Part shown: positions 34,898 through 43,517 of the stretch, piece by piece
Position numbering within the stretch: the first letter of the stretch is position 1
Layout of the letters: every line of letters starts with the position of its first letter
Source: Burkholderiales bacterium RIFOXYD12_FULL_59_19
Lineage (GTDB): Bacteria > Pseudomonadota > Gammaproteobacteria > Burkholderiales > Burkholderiaceae_C
Assembly (NCBI GenBank): GCA_001771065.1
Contig: MESQ01000091.1
Location: 1-64,000 of the forward strand
Direction: 5' to 3'
Length of the DNA stretch: 64,000 nucleotides
Notes under the pieces: generated by a model
The model's input: the letters and a program-made list of their open reading frames with translations, nothing else
What the model was told of the DNA's origin: nothing
Databases searched by the model: none
Program-made: the position numbers and the translations under genes

Positions 34898-36157
34898 ATG
34901 GGTATGACGCTTCAAAAACCTCACGCACCCAAAATCGCCCTGGCGCTGGCTGGCGGCGGCCCATTGGGTGCCATCTACGAAATTGGCGCGCTCTGCGCGC
35001 TACAGGAGTCGCTGCAGGGCATCGACTTCAACCGGCTGCAACATTACGTGGGCGTGTCGGCCGGTAGCTTCATTGCGGCCGGACTGGCCAACGGCATCAC
35101 GCCTCACCAACTGTTTTCCTTGTTCATTGACGACCGCAAACATCAGGCCGAAGCATTCGATCCGGCCTGGTTGCTGCGGCCCGCCTTTGGCGAATTTTTT
35201 GCCCGCGGCCTGCTGTTGCCGGGTCTGCTGCTGGCGGGCACCTGGCAAGGCACGCTGGGGCGCAAGTCCTTCATGCGGGCGCTGGAACACTTGAGCCCGA
35301 GCCTGCCCACCGGTGTTTTCTCCAATGACCAAATTCACATCCAGCTGGCGCGGCTGTTTTCCAGGCCCGGCCGCAGCAATGATTTCAGGCAGCTCAAAAG
35401 CCGCCTGACGCTGGTGGCCACCCACCTCGACAGTTGCCAATCCGTCCCGTTTGGCCGCCCGGGCTGGGACCATGTCCCCATTTCCAGTGCCGTGCAGGCC
35501 AGCGCGGCCCTGCCGGGCCTGTTCCCACCGGTCGAGATTGACGGCCAGCATTTTGTCGATGGCGCCCTGATCAAGACCATGCACGCCTCGATTGCGCTGG
35601 ACGAGGGCATGGACCTGATGCTGTGCATCAACCCGCTGGTGCCATTTGACGCCTCGGTGCGGCAAGCCGCCACCGACGCGGCCACACCCTGGGCCGCGCC
35701 CGAGCCCATTCCGCGCATTGCCGATGGCGGGCTGCCGGCGGTGCTGAGCCAGACCTTCAGATCGCTGATCCACTCGCGCCTGGTACTGGGGCTCAAAAGC
35801 TACGAGCAGACCTACCCCAACACCGACATGGTGCTGATCGAGCCCGACCACCGTGACCCCGAGCTGTATCTGGCCAACACTTTCAGCTACAGCCAGCGCC
35901 GCCACCTGGCCGAACATGCCTACCAGCAAACCCGCCAGTTGCTGCGTTCACACCGAACCGGCCTGAGCACCAAGCTGGGCTACCACGGCATCACGCTCAA
36001 CCACGCCGTGCTCGACGACAACAGCCGCCATCTGTGCCGGCCCCAGCGTGAGCCCACCCGCATCAGCCATGCCCTGACCAAGTTACACACCACTCTGAAC
36101 AACCTGAATCAGGTGGTGCGGGCCGCCGCCCCCCCAGAGAGTCAGCCGGCATGGTGA
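34898..36157 (+). CDS. patatin-like phospholipase/lipase
   Basis: 419 residues. N-terminal LALAGGGPLGAIYEIGALCAL gives the Gly-rich oxyanion loop; GVSAGS (about 50-55) holds the nucleophile Ser; FVDGALIKT (about 222) gives the catalytic Asp in Asp-Gly-Ala. No signal peptide is seen. It could mobilise acyl chains from granule or membrane lipid. The gene overlaps the tetR start by seven bases, so the two are co-translated. Confidence 0.87.
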   Translation: MGMTLQKPHAPKIALALAGGGPLGAIYEIGALCALQESLQGIDFNRLQHYVGVSAGSFIAAGLANGITPHQLFSLFIDDRKHQAEAFDPAWLLRPAFGEFFARGLLLPGLLLAGTWQGTLGRKSFMRALEHLSPSLPTGVFSNDQIHIQLARLFSRPGRSNDFRQLKSRLTLVATHLDSCQSVPFGRPGWDHVPISSAVQASAALPGLFPPVEIDGQHFVDGALIKTMHASIALDEGMDLMLCINPLVPFDASVRQAATDAATPWAAPEPIPRIADGGLPAVLSQTFRSLIHSRLVLGLKSYEQTYPNTDMVLIEPDHRDPELYLANTFSYSQRRHLAEHAYQQTRQLLRSHRTGLSTKLGYHGITLNHAVLDDNSRHLCRPQREPTRISHALTKLHTTLNNLNQVVRAAAPPESQPAW

Positions 36158-36813
36158 AAAAGGCCCCCCGACGCACCGCCGAGCGCATTCTTGAAGTCAC
36201 GCTGGGGCTGTTCAACCGCTTTGGCGAGCCCAATGTATCCACCACCCTGATCTCGGCCGAGCTCAACATCAGCCCCGGCAACCTCTACTACCACTACCCG
36301 GCCAAAGACGAGCTCATCAACGCACTGTTTGACCGTTTTGAGCGCCCTTTGAACGAGTTGCTGGGGGCGGGTGATGATGTGCGTGACGTCGAAGATGCCT
36401 GGTTCTTCATGCACACGCTGTTTGAGCTGATCTGGCAATACCGGTTTCTGTACCGTGACCTGAACGACCTGTTGAGCAAAAATAGGCGCCTGGAAACCCA
36501 CTTTCAATCGATCCTAAAAAACAAAACCCGCGCCATCCGCGCCCTGCTGGAGGGCATGCGCCGCGGTGGTGCCCTGCACATTGACGCACGCGAGATCGAC
36601 GCCACTGCCACCAGCATGGTGGTGGTATTGACCTACTGGCTCAGTTTTGAATACGTACGCGACCCGCGCAACGCGCTGGAAGAGCAAAATGCCCAGGCTG
36701 CGCTGCTGCGCGGTGCCCAGCATGTGCTGAACCTGCTGGCGCCTTACCTGGAGCCGAGTCAGCGCAGCCACTTGCTCAAGCTCTCCGATGCCTACAATAA
36801 GGAAAGCAAATAG
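36151..36813 (+). CDS. TetR-family transcriptional regulator
   Basis: 220 residues. Helix-turn-helix at about 10-55: RILEVTLGLFNRFGEPNVSTTLISAELNISPGNLYYHYPAKDELINALF. The ligand domain is helical and of the size used to bind acyl-CoA or fatty acids in related regulators. Placed inside the lipid cluster and overlapping the patatin gene, it probably controls these genes in response to a lipid signal; the ligand is unknown. Confidence 0.88.
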   Translation: MVKKAPRRTAERILEVTLGLFNRFGEPNVSTTLISAELNISPGNLYYHYPAKDELINALFDRFERPLNELLGAGDDVRDVEDAWFFMHTLFELIWQYRFLYRDLNDLLSKNRRLETHFQSILKNKTRAIRALLEGMRRGGALHIDAREIDATATSMVVVLTYWLSFEYVRDPRNALEEQNAQAALLRGAQHVLNLLAPYLEPSQRSHLLKLSDAYNKESK

Positions 36814-36837
36814 AACAACAGGGCACCGGAGACAACA

Positions 36838-37611
36838 ATGGCCAAATGGACATCATTCCCCTTTGCAGGCGACTACAACTTTAACGCAGAGAGCGTCAAA
36901 GGCACATGGGCCAGATTACACGCCGGTGACCTGGAGCCCCTGCCCCAAGACCCGCAACTGCTGCAGGCCTGGGCCCACTTTCACAACGGGGATTTTTATA
37001 AATCCATGCGCCTGGGACTCGACATGGGGCTGGTCGGCCTCAATGTGGCCAACAAAGCCGCCTGCGTTTACGCCACCTACCTTGAACAACAGGAGGCCAC
37101 CCGACTGGCCCTGTTTGTCGAAGTGGCCGAGCGCGCCGGGACACAAATCAAGCAACAGCCCGACAACGTCAACGCCTATTATTGGCGTGCCTATGCGCTG
37201 GGGCGCTACAGCCAGGGCATCAGCGTGGCCAAAGCGCTGGCGCAGGGCCTGGGCACCCGGGTCAAGACCGACCTGGAGCACGTCATCCAGCAACAACCCA
37301 CGCACCCCGATGCCCACATTGCACTGGGCACCTTTCATGCTGAGGTGATTGACAAGGTAGGCGAACTCATCGGCGCCATGGCCTATGGCGCGCACAAGAC
37401 TACAGGGCTCACACTGTTTCAGCAGGCGCTCAAGTTCAACATGGAATCAGCCATTGGCATGATCGAATACGCCCACGCCATGCTGATGCTCGACGGTGAT
37501 GCCGTCGTGCACGAAGCCACCCGCCTGTACCAGCTTGCCGCGCGCGCCAAGCCCATTGATGCCATGGAGCGCCTTGACGTCGAAATGGCCAAGGCCGAGC
37601 TGGAAGACTAA
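36838..37611 (+). CDS. TPR-like helical protein, function unknown
   Basis: 257 residues without a signal peptide. Helical repeat features such as DNVNAYYWRAYALGRYSQGISVAKALAQGLGTRVKTDLEHVI and HPDAHIALGTFHAEVIDKVGELIGAMAYG suggest tetratricopeptide-like repeats that bind partner proteins. It follows tetR by 24 bases, in the same orientation, so is probably in its operon. It ends three bases before the convergent wax synthase stop. Confidence 0.65.
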   Translation: MAKWTSFPFAGDYNFNAESVKGTWARLHAGDLEPLPQDPQLLQAWAHFHNGDFYKSMRLGLDMGLVGLNVANKAACVYATYLEQQEATRLALFVEVAERAGTQIKQQPDNVNAYYWRAYALGRYSQGISVAKALAQGLGTRVKTDLEHVIQQQPTHPDAHIALGTFHAEVIDKVGELIGAMAYGAHKTTGLTLFQQALKFNMESAIGMIEYAHAMLMLDGDAVVHEATRLYQLAARAKPIDAMERLDVEMAKAELED

Positions 37612-37614
37612 AGC

Positions 37615-39138
37615 TTATTCGCCCCAAGGCAGCATCAAGGTCAACCATCGCAGTTTTTCAAACTCTGGCTCAAACTGGTCAATGATGGCCTGGGGCTCGG
37701 GGCACAGCGTGGTGTCACTGATGACGCCAAATTGCACGCCACCACCATAGCTCAAGATCGACACGCCCAGGCCGACCGTGCCCGACTGCGGCACCCAAAA
37801 CAGCGCTTGCTCCAGGGTTGAACCACAAAACGTGAGCTTGTCGCGTGGTCCGGGCACATTGGTCATCACCGCCGTGGTTTTTTTTGAGAACAGACTCAGC
37901 ATGGCATCCTGGGCTGGCTTGACCACCATGCCAGCCACCGCCAACATCGCAAAGCTCAGCAGCGGCTGCATGCTGCCCTTGAGCGCATTCATGCGTCGGC
38001 GCACTTCAAACACCCGCGCCAGCGGGTTGTCCTGTCCAATCGGTAACACCACCGGCGCCAGACCAAACTGGTTGCCCAGTTGGTAGGCTTGCGTCATGGG
38101 ACGCAAATTGACCGGTACCATGGCGCGAATCTCTTTGCCCGCCACCGAATCACCCTGTGCCTTGAGGTACTCGCCAATGGCACCGGCCACACAGGCCAGC
38201 AGCACATCATTGATCGAGCAATGCAGCACCTTGCTCACGGCACGCACCTCATCCAGCGGAATCGGCTGGCACCATGCCACCCGTTTGGCGCGACCCGGAG
38301 TCCCTTTGAGACGCGTAGGTGAATCATCTGGCATCAAGGCCAGCGCGGCACTGTCGCGCAGCACCTGGTAGGCCAATTTGGCCATGTCGGCAGATCCCGA
38401 CTTGCCCTTGCTGAGGCCTTTGGCGATCAACGTGTCGAGCAGGGTTTTGGGTTGACCAATTGCCCCCAGCGCCTGCGCCGCGCTGTCACCGGCCAAATCC
38501 AGCGCCTTCACGGCCGCCCCGGTGAACGGTTCAATCACGGTATGCGACAGCCATTCTTCAGCCACCTCCCAGCCAGAACCCTGCGCGGGTTTTGGATGAC
38601 GCCGGGGTGGTTCATGACCACCATCCACCAGCGACTGGATCACGGCAATCAGCGCCAAACCGTCGGCAATACAGTGGTGAATACGCACCAGCAGGGCCGA
38701 TCCACCCTGGTAATGCTCTACCAGCCTGAAGTCCCAGAGCGGGTAACGCGAGTCCAGCGCTTGCAGCGCCAGCTCGGCCAGACGTGCTTGCAGCGCCTGT
38801 TGCGGATGGTTTTTGGCAGAAGGCCCCAATTTTTCGCGCAGCACATGGCGCTTGATGTCAAAACGGGTGTCGGTCACCCAACTCGCCCCAGTGGCATCCA
38901 GCACCACTTTTTGGCCAAAACGCGGGTACTTCAACAAACGCGCTTCGATGCGCTGGCAGGTGGCCGCGTAGCTTACCCCCGGCTTGATGATCCAGACGCC
39001 CATAATCATCATCAAATTGCTCGGGCTGTCCATGCGCAACCAGGCGGTATCCACCTTGCTCATGCGCTCATGCACCGGGCTGGCGGGCGGGTTTTCCGGG
39101 ACGGGGCGAGAAGGGGAACGGGGCAAACGTGTGACCAT
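37615..39138 (-). CDS. wax ester synthase/acyl-CoA:diacylglycerol acyltransferase (WS/DGAT)
   Basis: 507 residues. It joins acyl-CoA to a fatty alcohol (wax ester) or diacylglycerol (TAG) at the membrane/droplet surface. The active-site motif HHxxxDG is present as RIHHCIADGLAL (about 150); the N-terminal MSKVDTAWLRMDSPSNLMMI and C-terminal VMTNVPGPRDKLTFCGSTL blocks are family hallmarks. The ATG at 39138 has AAAGAG upstream; a shorter start at 39063 (MSKVDTAW) is possible. With the reductase at 32017 it completes an acyl-CoA to wax ester route. Confidence 0.92.
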   Translation of the reverse strand: MVTRLPRSPSRPVPENPPASPVHERMSKVDTAWLRMDSPSNLMMIMGVWIIKPGVSYAATCQRIEARLLKYPRFGQKVVLDATGASWVTDTRFDIKRHVLREKLGPSAKNHPQQALQARLAELALQALDSRYPLWDFRLVEHYQGGSALLVRIHHCIADGLALIAVIQSLVDGGHEPPRRHPKPAQGSGWEVAEEWLSHTVIEPFTGAAVKALDLAGDSAAQALGAIGQPKTLLDTLIAKGLSKGKSGSADMAKLAYQVLRDSAALALMPDDSPTRLKGTPGRAKRVAWCQPIPLDEVRAVSKVLHCSINDVLLACVAGAIGEYLKAQGDSVAGKEIRAMVPVNLRPMTQAYQLGNQFGLAPVVLPIGQDNPLARVFEVRRRMNALKGSMQPLLSFAMLAVAGMVVKPAQDAMLSLFSKKTTAVMTNVPGPRDKLTFCGSTLEQALFWVPQSGTVGLGVSILSYGGGVQFGVISDTTLCPEPQAIIDQFEPEFEKLRWLTLMLPWGE

Positions 39139-39242
39139 GACAACTCTTTCGGGAAGGTTCTCTATTTTGAGATCAAAACGCCCATTAAGATAAGCCTCGT
39201 CTACCCTGATACACCCTCTTTTTAACGGACCCAAATTTCATC

Positions 39243-39497
39243 ATGTCTGACCTGCAAGCCCAATTCGATGCCGCCGTGGCCAACTCCAAAACCTTGAGCG
39301 AGCGCCCCGACAACATGACCCTGCTCAAACTCTACGCACTGTACAAGCAAGCCAGCGCGGGCGACAACAGCGAGAAAAAACCCGGATTCACCGACATGGT
39401 GGGCCGCGCCAAATGGGACGCCTGGAACACCCTCAAAGGCACCCCCAGTGCGGACGCCATGCAGCAGTACATCGACCTGATCGAGTCGCTGAGCTGA
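39243..39497 (+). CDS. acyl-CoA-binding protein
   Basis: 84-residue four-helix protein of the ACBP family: FDAAVANSKTLSERPDNMTLLKLYALYKQASAGDN and AKWDAWNTLKGTPSADAMQQYIDLIE contain the acyl-CoA-binding Tyr and Lys residues. It is divergent from the wax synthase gene with about 100 bases between starts. It would hold and deliver acyl-CoA to the reductase and acyltransferase. Confidence 0.93.
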   Translation: MSDLQAQFDAAVANSKTLSERPDNMTLLKLYALYKQASAGDNSEKKPGFTDMVGRAKWDAWNTLKGTPSADAMQQYIDLIESLS

Positions 39498-39836
39498 TCA
39501 GGTCTTTGGCGCTGACCGTTTTTTAGGCACGGGCGTGGGCGCCTGTGGCACCGCCAGCAGGGCGTCCAGGTTCTTCACAATCTCGGCCTCGATCGTGCCC
39601 TTGAATGCACCCAGCAAAAAACCTAGCTGGGCGCGCAACTCGAAATGCGTTTTGGTCACGGTCAGGCTGCCCTTGACGCCGGAGCGCACAAAGTCAACCT
39701 CGTCCTCATGCTTGCCTTGTGCGTAATTGCATTGCATGGCAAATTCTTGTTCGACCTGTTCCGCCCATTGAAAGGCAATTTTGCGCGCCTTGGGCAGCCC
39801 CAGTGCGTGTTCGCGGACGATGTTGAGTTCAGCCAT
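39498..39836 (-). CDS. polyhydroxyalkanoic acid system family protein
   Basis: 112 residues similar to the small PHA-granule-system proteins: MAELNIVREHALGLPKARKIAFQWAEQVEQEF followed by VRSGVKGSLTVTKTHFELRAQLGFLLGAFKGTIEAEIVKNLDALL. Biochemical role unknown. It ends back to back with the ACBP gene (adjacent stop codons) and supports the view that this region serves storage granules. Confidence 0.8.
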   Translation of the reverse strand: MAELNIVREHALGLPKARKIAFQWAEQVEQEFAMQCNYAQGKHEDEVDFVRSGVKGSLTVTKTHFELRAQLGFLLGAFKGTIEAEIVKNLDALLAVPQAPTPVPKKRSAPKT

Positions 39837-39842
39837 AGTCTG

Positions 39843-40943
39843 TCAGCCCTTTTGTTCTATTGCCCATTGTTTCAGTTGTTGCGCCCGCGCATGTTTTGAG
39901 CTTTTGGCCAATTGCCTGACCGCATCATAAAACGCCGGCCAGTGCCGCCCCGCGCGCACAAAAAGCGCCTCAAAGCCGGGCACCAACTCGTCGTAAGCCG
40001 CCTGCGCGCCAAAAGCTGCGTTATTGGCCTGTGCCACCCAGACGTCATAGCCGCTGTAGCCACCCCACCGGGTTTTGAGTTCGGCATAGGCCACCCTGAA
40101 GTCTTGCATGGCTTGATACTTCAGGGTGGCTTGGGTGGCCTGATCAGTCCCCACAAGCTTGGCGGACGTGTAAATCTGCTGCAGCCGGTTGCGCGTCTTG
40201 CGGGTCAGCAGCCTGAACTGCTGCCTGCGCGCATCAAAGTCGGCATAGGCCTGATGTGCCTGCGGACCAGCCTGCTGCGCCAGCCAAAGGGCACCGCCCA
40301 GGCGCTCGACCGCGGTAGCGAATGATTCGTTGAACACGGTGTCATCAGGCACATACACCACCTGGTGCGACAACTCATGAAACAGCAAACGCGCCACCTC
40401 GCCTTCGGGGTAATAAATAAAGGTGTTGAGCAAGGGATCGCCACCCAACCAGTTCATCCATCCCAGCGTGGAGTAAGCGGGCACACCATAGACGCTGGAC
40501 TCCAGCCCTGCAGCACGTTGTGCCTGGGCTTCGGCCCGCGCATCTGCCTCGAAAAAGTAACCCCGGTAGCCGACACAACCCGCCACCGGGAAGCACCAGG
40601 TTTTCAGTGTCAGGGAAAACTCAGGCGCCGCCACCACGTTCCACACCACATGGTGGCGCTGCAGGTCGGCATAGCGGTGGTAACTGGCGTTGTCCGGCAA
40701 ATGCAATTCAGTCACCGCAAAACGGCGCATGTCCTGGGCCAGTTTGAGCCGCTGTTGCAAAGCCAATGGGGTCGTGCTGTCAGCCAGCCAGTGCTCAATA
40801 GGCCGCGCCGCCTGCATCAATTGGAAGTGGCCCGCGACCGACTGCCAGTAATAACGCGTGTCGGCACAACCGGTCAGCCCCAGCAGCAGGCAGGGGACTA
40901 ACATGAGTCCTTTCAAACGAATCAACACAGCGAGGAAACGCAT
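39843..40943 (-). CDS. putative aminopeptidase lipoprotein
   Basis: 366 residues. An N-terminal signal ending in LLGLTGC marks a lipoprotein. LFHELSHQVVYVPDDTVFNESFATAVERLG supplies HExxH plus a downstream Glu, as in the predicted aminopeptidase family Aminopep (PF10023). Two starts are possible: 40943, which gives a basic N-region but overlaps the divergent ATG of the next gene, and 40904, which has GAAAGGA at ideal spacing but no basic residue. Lipoprotein export favours 40943; initiation favours 40904. Confidence 0.8.
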   Translation of the reverse strand: MRFLAVLIRLKGLMLVPCLLLGLTGCADTRYYWQSVAGHFQLMQAARPIEHWLADSTTPLALQQRLKLAQDMRRFAVTELHLPDNASYHRYADLQRHHVVWNVVAAPEFSLTLKTWCFPVAGCVGYRGYFFEADARAEAQAQRAAGLESSVYGVPAYSTLGWMNWLGGDPLLNTFIYYPEGEVARLLFHELSHQVVYVPDDTVFNESFATAVERLGGALWLAQQAGPQAHQAYADFDARRQQFRLLTRKTRNRLQQIYTSAKLVGTDQATQATLKYQAMQDFRVAYAELKTRWGGYSGYDVWVAQANNAAFGAQAAYDELVPGFEALFVRAGRHWPAFYDAVRQLAKSSKHARAQQLKQWAIEQKG

Positions 40944-41277
40944 GCTTTACAAGTTCAAATCCAAAGTCACCGGGGATGTGATTATGTTGCAAGCCAACGG
41001 CCAGCACATGCTGGAGATCATTGGCAAACACTCGACCTCAGAGCCCTCCATCAAGGGTATTTTGCTGCCCGAGCAAATGCCGCAAGCGATGCAGGCGCTC
41101 AAGGAAGCGGTGCAACGTGAAGAGGCGCAACAACAAGAAGCCATCACCCAGGCTCAGGCAGAGAACCTGCCCGTACCCCACTTCGAGGCCATTAGCCTGC
41201 GTCAACGCACCTTACCTTTCATGGACATGATCAGGCAGTGCCTCAAGACCAAAGAAGCCATCACCTGGGGCGTTTGA
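40942..41277 (+). CDS. DUF1840-family protein
   Basis: 111 residues, starting MLYKFKSKVTGDVIMLQANGQHMLEIIGK, a small betaproteobacterial family of unknown function. GILLPEQMPQAMQALKEAVQREE is a helical middle and the end ISLRQRTLPFMDMIRQCLKTKEAITWGV is well conserved. GAGGAAA precedes the ATG at 40942. It ends exactly where the convergent ligase gene ends. Confidence 0.8.
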   Translation: MLYKFKSKVTGDVIMLQANGQHMLEIIGKHSTSEPSIKGILLPEQMPQAMQALKEAVQREEAQQQEAITQAQAENLPVPHFEAISLRQRTLPFMDMIRQCLKTKEAITWGV

Positions 41278-42534
41278 CTACTGGTAGCTGCGCGCGTCCT
41301 CGATCACCTTGCCGTCATTGGGCAGCGAGCCCGGCAACACCACTTCAACCTGGCCACGCAACTTGGTCACGTCGCGAATCGCCTCCATCACCTTCACGGC
41401 CAGGCTGTCGGGGCCACTGCAGGCCGTTTCGACCTTGAGCGTCATCTGGTCGTTGGCCATTTCACCGGTCACCACCAGGCGGGCCTTGGTGATCTCGGGA
41501 AAGCGCTTGGCAATGGTATTGACCTGGCCGGGATGCACAAACATGCCCCGGATCTTGGTGGTCTGGTCAGCCCGTCCCATCCAGCCCTTGATGCGCACAT
41601 TGGTACGCCCGCTGGGGCAATTGCCCGGCAACACCGCCGACAGGTCGCCGGTGCCAAAACGGATCAGCGGGTAAATCGGGTTAAGCGTAGTCACCACCAC
41701 CTCACCCACTTCACCCTCAGCCACCGGGTCGCCGGTGCCGGGACGCACAATCTCGAGTATCACGCCCTCGTCAAGCACCAGGCCCTCGCGCGCGGAGGTC
41801 TCGTAGGCAATGGAGCCCATATCTGCTGTGGCATAACACTGGTAGCCGGCAATACCACGCTTTGTGAACCAGTCGCGCAAGCTGGGTGGAAAGGCCTCGC
41901 CACCAAACATGGCCTTGGTCAGGCTGGGCAGCGCTACCCCCATATCGGCGGCTTTTTCCACAATGATTTTCAGGAAGCTGGGGGTGCCAATGTAACCCGC
42001 CGGCTTCAACTCGGCCATGGCCTGAACCTGCTGTTCAGTCTGGCCGGTGCCACCCGGGAACACGGTACAACCCAGTGCATGGGCACCGGTTTCCATCATC
42101 GAACCAGCGGGCACAAAGTGGTAACTGAAGCTGTTGTGGATCAACTCACCCGGACGAAAACCGGCGGCAAAAATGGCACGCGCCATGCGCCAGTAGTCCC
42201 TGGCCGTGCCTTCGGGCTCGTAAATGGGGCCCGGGCTGGCAAAAACGCGCGGCAGGTTGACTCCAAAACCCGCAGTGCTGAAACCACCAAACACGCTGGC
42301 GCCTCGGCTGCGACTGCTCAATTGCAGCGCCAACAATTCATGCTTGCGCGTCACCGGCAAGCCGGCCAGTGCGGCCCGGCTGGTCACTGCGGCAGGATTC
42401 ACATCTTTAAGAATCTCGGCAAAAGCGGGCGATGCCAGTTTGGCATGCGCCACTTGCAGCGGCAAGGCTGCCAGCAAAGCCGTCTCGCGCACCGCGGGTT
42501 CACGCGTCTCCAACGCATCAAAAAAATCAGACAT
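41278..42534 (-). CDS. phenylacetate-CoA-ligase-like adenylate-forming enzyme
   Basis: 418 residues of the PaaK-like branch. GFSTAGFGV stands where the substrate loop usually is, YIGTPSFLKIIVEKAADMG, CYATADMGSIAYETSAREGLVLDEGVILEIV and VVVTTLNPIYPLIRFGTGDLSAV are family blocks, and IKGWMGRADQTTKIRGMFVHPGQV is the hinge. It would activate a carboxylic acid to its CoA ester. It is the last gene of the ligase-liv cluster, so the imported substrate is probably the acid it activates; identity unknown. Confidence 0.82.
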   Translation of the reverse strand: MSDFFDALETREPAVRETALLAALPLQVAHAKLASPAFAEILKDVNPAAVTSRAALAGLPVTRKHELLALQLSSRSRGASVFGGFSTAGFGVNLPRVFASPGPIYEPEGTARDYWRMARAIFAAGFRPGELIHNSFSYHFVPAGSMMETGAHALGCTVFPGGTGQTEQQVQAMAELKPAGYIGTPSFLKIIVEKAADMGVALPSLTKAMFGGEAFPPSLRDWFTKRGIAGYQCYATADMGSIAYETSAREGLVLDEGVILEIVRPGTGDPVAEGEVGEVVVTTLNPIYPLIRFGTGDLSAVLPGNCPSGRTNVRIKGWMGRADQTTKIRGMFVHPGQVNTIAKRFPEITKARLVVTGEMANDQMTLKVETACSGPDSLAVKVMEAIRDVTKLRGQVEVVLPGSLPNDGKVIEDARSYQ

Positions 42535-42581
42535 AGGAATGATCCATTCAAAACAAAATTCACGATGACAGTTGGCCCCCT

Positions 42582-42627
42582 GTAGGGCGGACTTCAGTCC
42601 GCCATGGTCGACTGAAGTCGACCCTAC
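42582..42627. repeat. inverted pair of GTAG-type REP palindromes
   Basis: The plus-strand element is GTAG (42582-42585) plus arms GGCGGACT/AGTCCGCC; after ATG it is followed by the minus-strand element with arms GGTCGACT/AGTCGACC and head GTAG (42627 down to 42624). It is the better-preserved version of the composite at 1143-1188. The minus-strand TAG is the stop codon of livF. Confidence 0.88.
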
Positions 42628-43433
42628 GCCAGCCAGCGTTTGCGGCGTTTGTAGCTCTTGACATCCTTGAAACTCTTGCGCTCGCCACCGCCCATGCCGA
42701 GGTAAAACTCTTTCACGTCTTCGTTGTTGGCCAGGTCGCTGGCAATGCCGTCCATCACCACCCGGCCCGACTCCATGATGTAGCCGTAGTCGGCGTATTT
42801 CAAAGCCATGTTGGTGTTTTGCTCGGCCAGCAAAAAGGTCACCTTTTCCTTGGTATTAAGGTCTTTCACAATCTCGAACACCTCCTGCACAATCTGCGGC
42901 GCCAGCCCCATGGACGGCTCATCAAGCAGAACCATGCTGGGGTTGGCCATAAGCGCACGGCCAATGGCGCACATTTGCTGCTCGCCGCCCGAGGTGTAGG
43001 CGGCCTGGCTGCTGCGCCGTGTTTTCAGGCGCGGAAAATAGGTGTAGACCTTGTCCAGGTTGGCCGCAATTTCGCCTTTGTCACGGCGCGTGTAGCTGCC
43101 GGTGAGCAGGTTTTCTTCGATGGTGAGGTGGGCAAAACAATGGCGCCCCTCCATCACTTGCACCACGCCGCGCTGCACCAGGTCGGCCGGCGACAGGTTT
43201 TCGATGCGCTCACCGCGCAGCTCGATCGAACCCTTGGTAACCTCGCCACGTTCGCCGCGCAGCAGGTTGGACACCGCCCGCAGTGTAGTGGTTTTACCGG
43301 CGCCGTTGCCACCCAGAATGGCCACGATCTTGCCGTCCGGTACATTCAGGGACACGCCCTTAAGCACCAGGATGACGTGGTTGTAAATGACTTCGATGCC
43401 ATTGACGTTGAGAACAATTTTTTTAGCTTCCAT
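42624..43433 (-). CDS. livF: branched-chain-type ABC transporter ATPase (LivF-like)
   Basis: 269 residues. Walker A GGNGAGKTT (about 40), signature YTSGGEQQM and Walker B MVLLDEPSMGLAP are present. The C-terminus carries a basic extension (KSFKDVKSYKRRKRWLA) beyond the usual LivF end. It pairs with the LivG-like ATPase at 47271. The stop codon belongs to a REP element. Confidence 0.9.
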   Translation of the reverse strand: MEAKKIVLNVNGIEVIYNHVILVLKGVSLNVPDGKIVAILGGNGAGKTTTLRAVSNLLRGERGEVTKGSIELRGERIENLSPADLVQRGVVQVMEGRHCFAHLTIEENLLTGSYTRRDKGEIAANLDKVYTYFPRLKTRRSSQAAYTSGGEQQMCAIGRALMANPSMVLLDEPSMGLAPQIVQEVFEIVKDLNTKEKVTFLLAEQNTNMALKYADYGYIMESGRVVMDGIASDLANNEDVKEFYLGMGGGERKSFKDVKSYKRRKRWLA

Positions 43434-43517
43434 ATTTCCTTGCCTTCACCAATAGGCAGCGCTGCACGCAAGGCTGCCTGTTGGCATCCCGGGCCAGGCC
43501 GGGATGCGCCAGTTACA

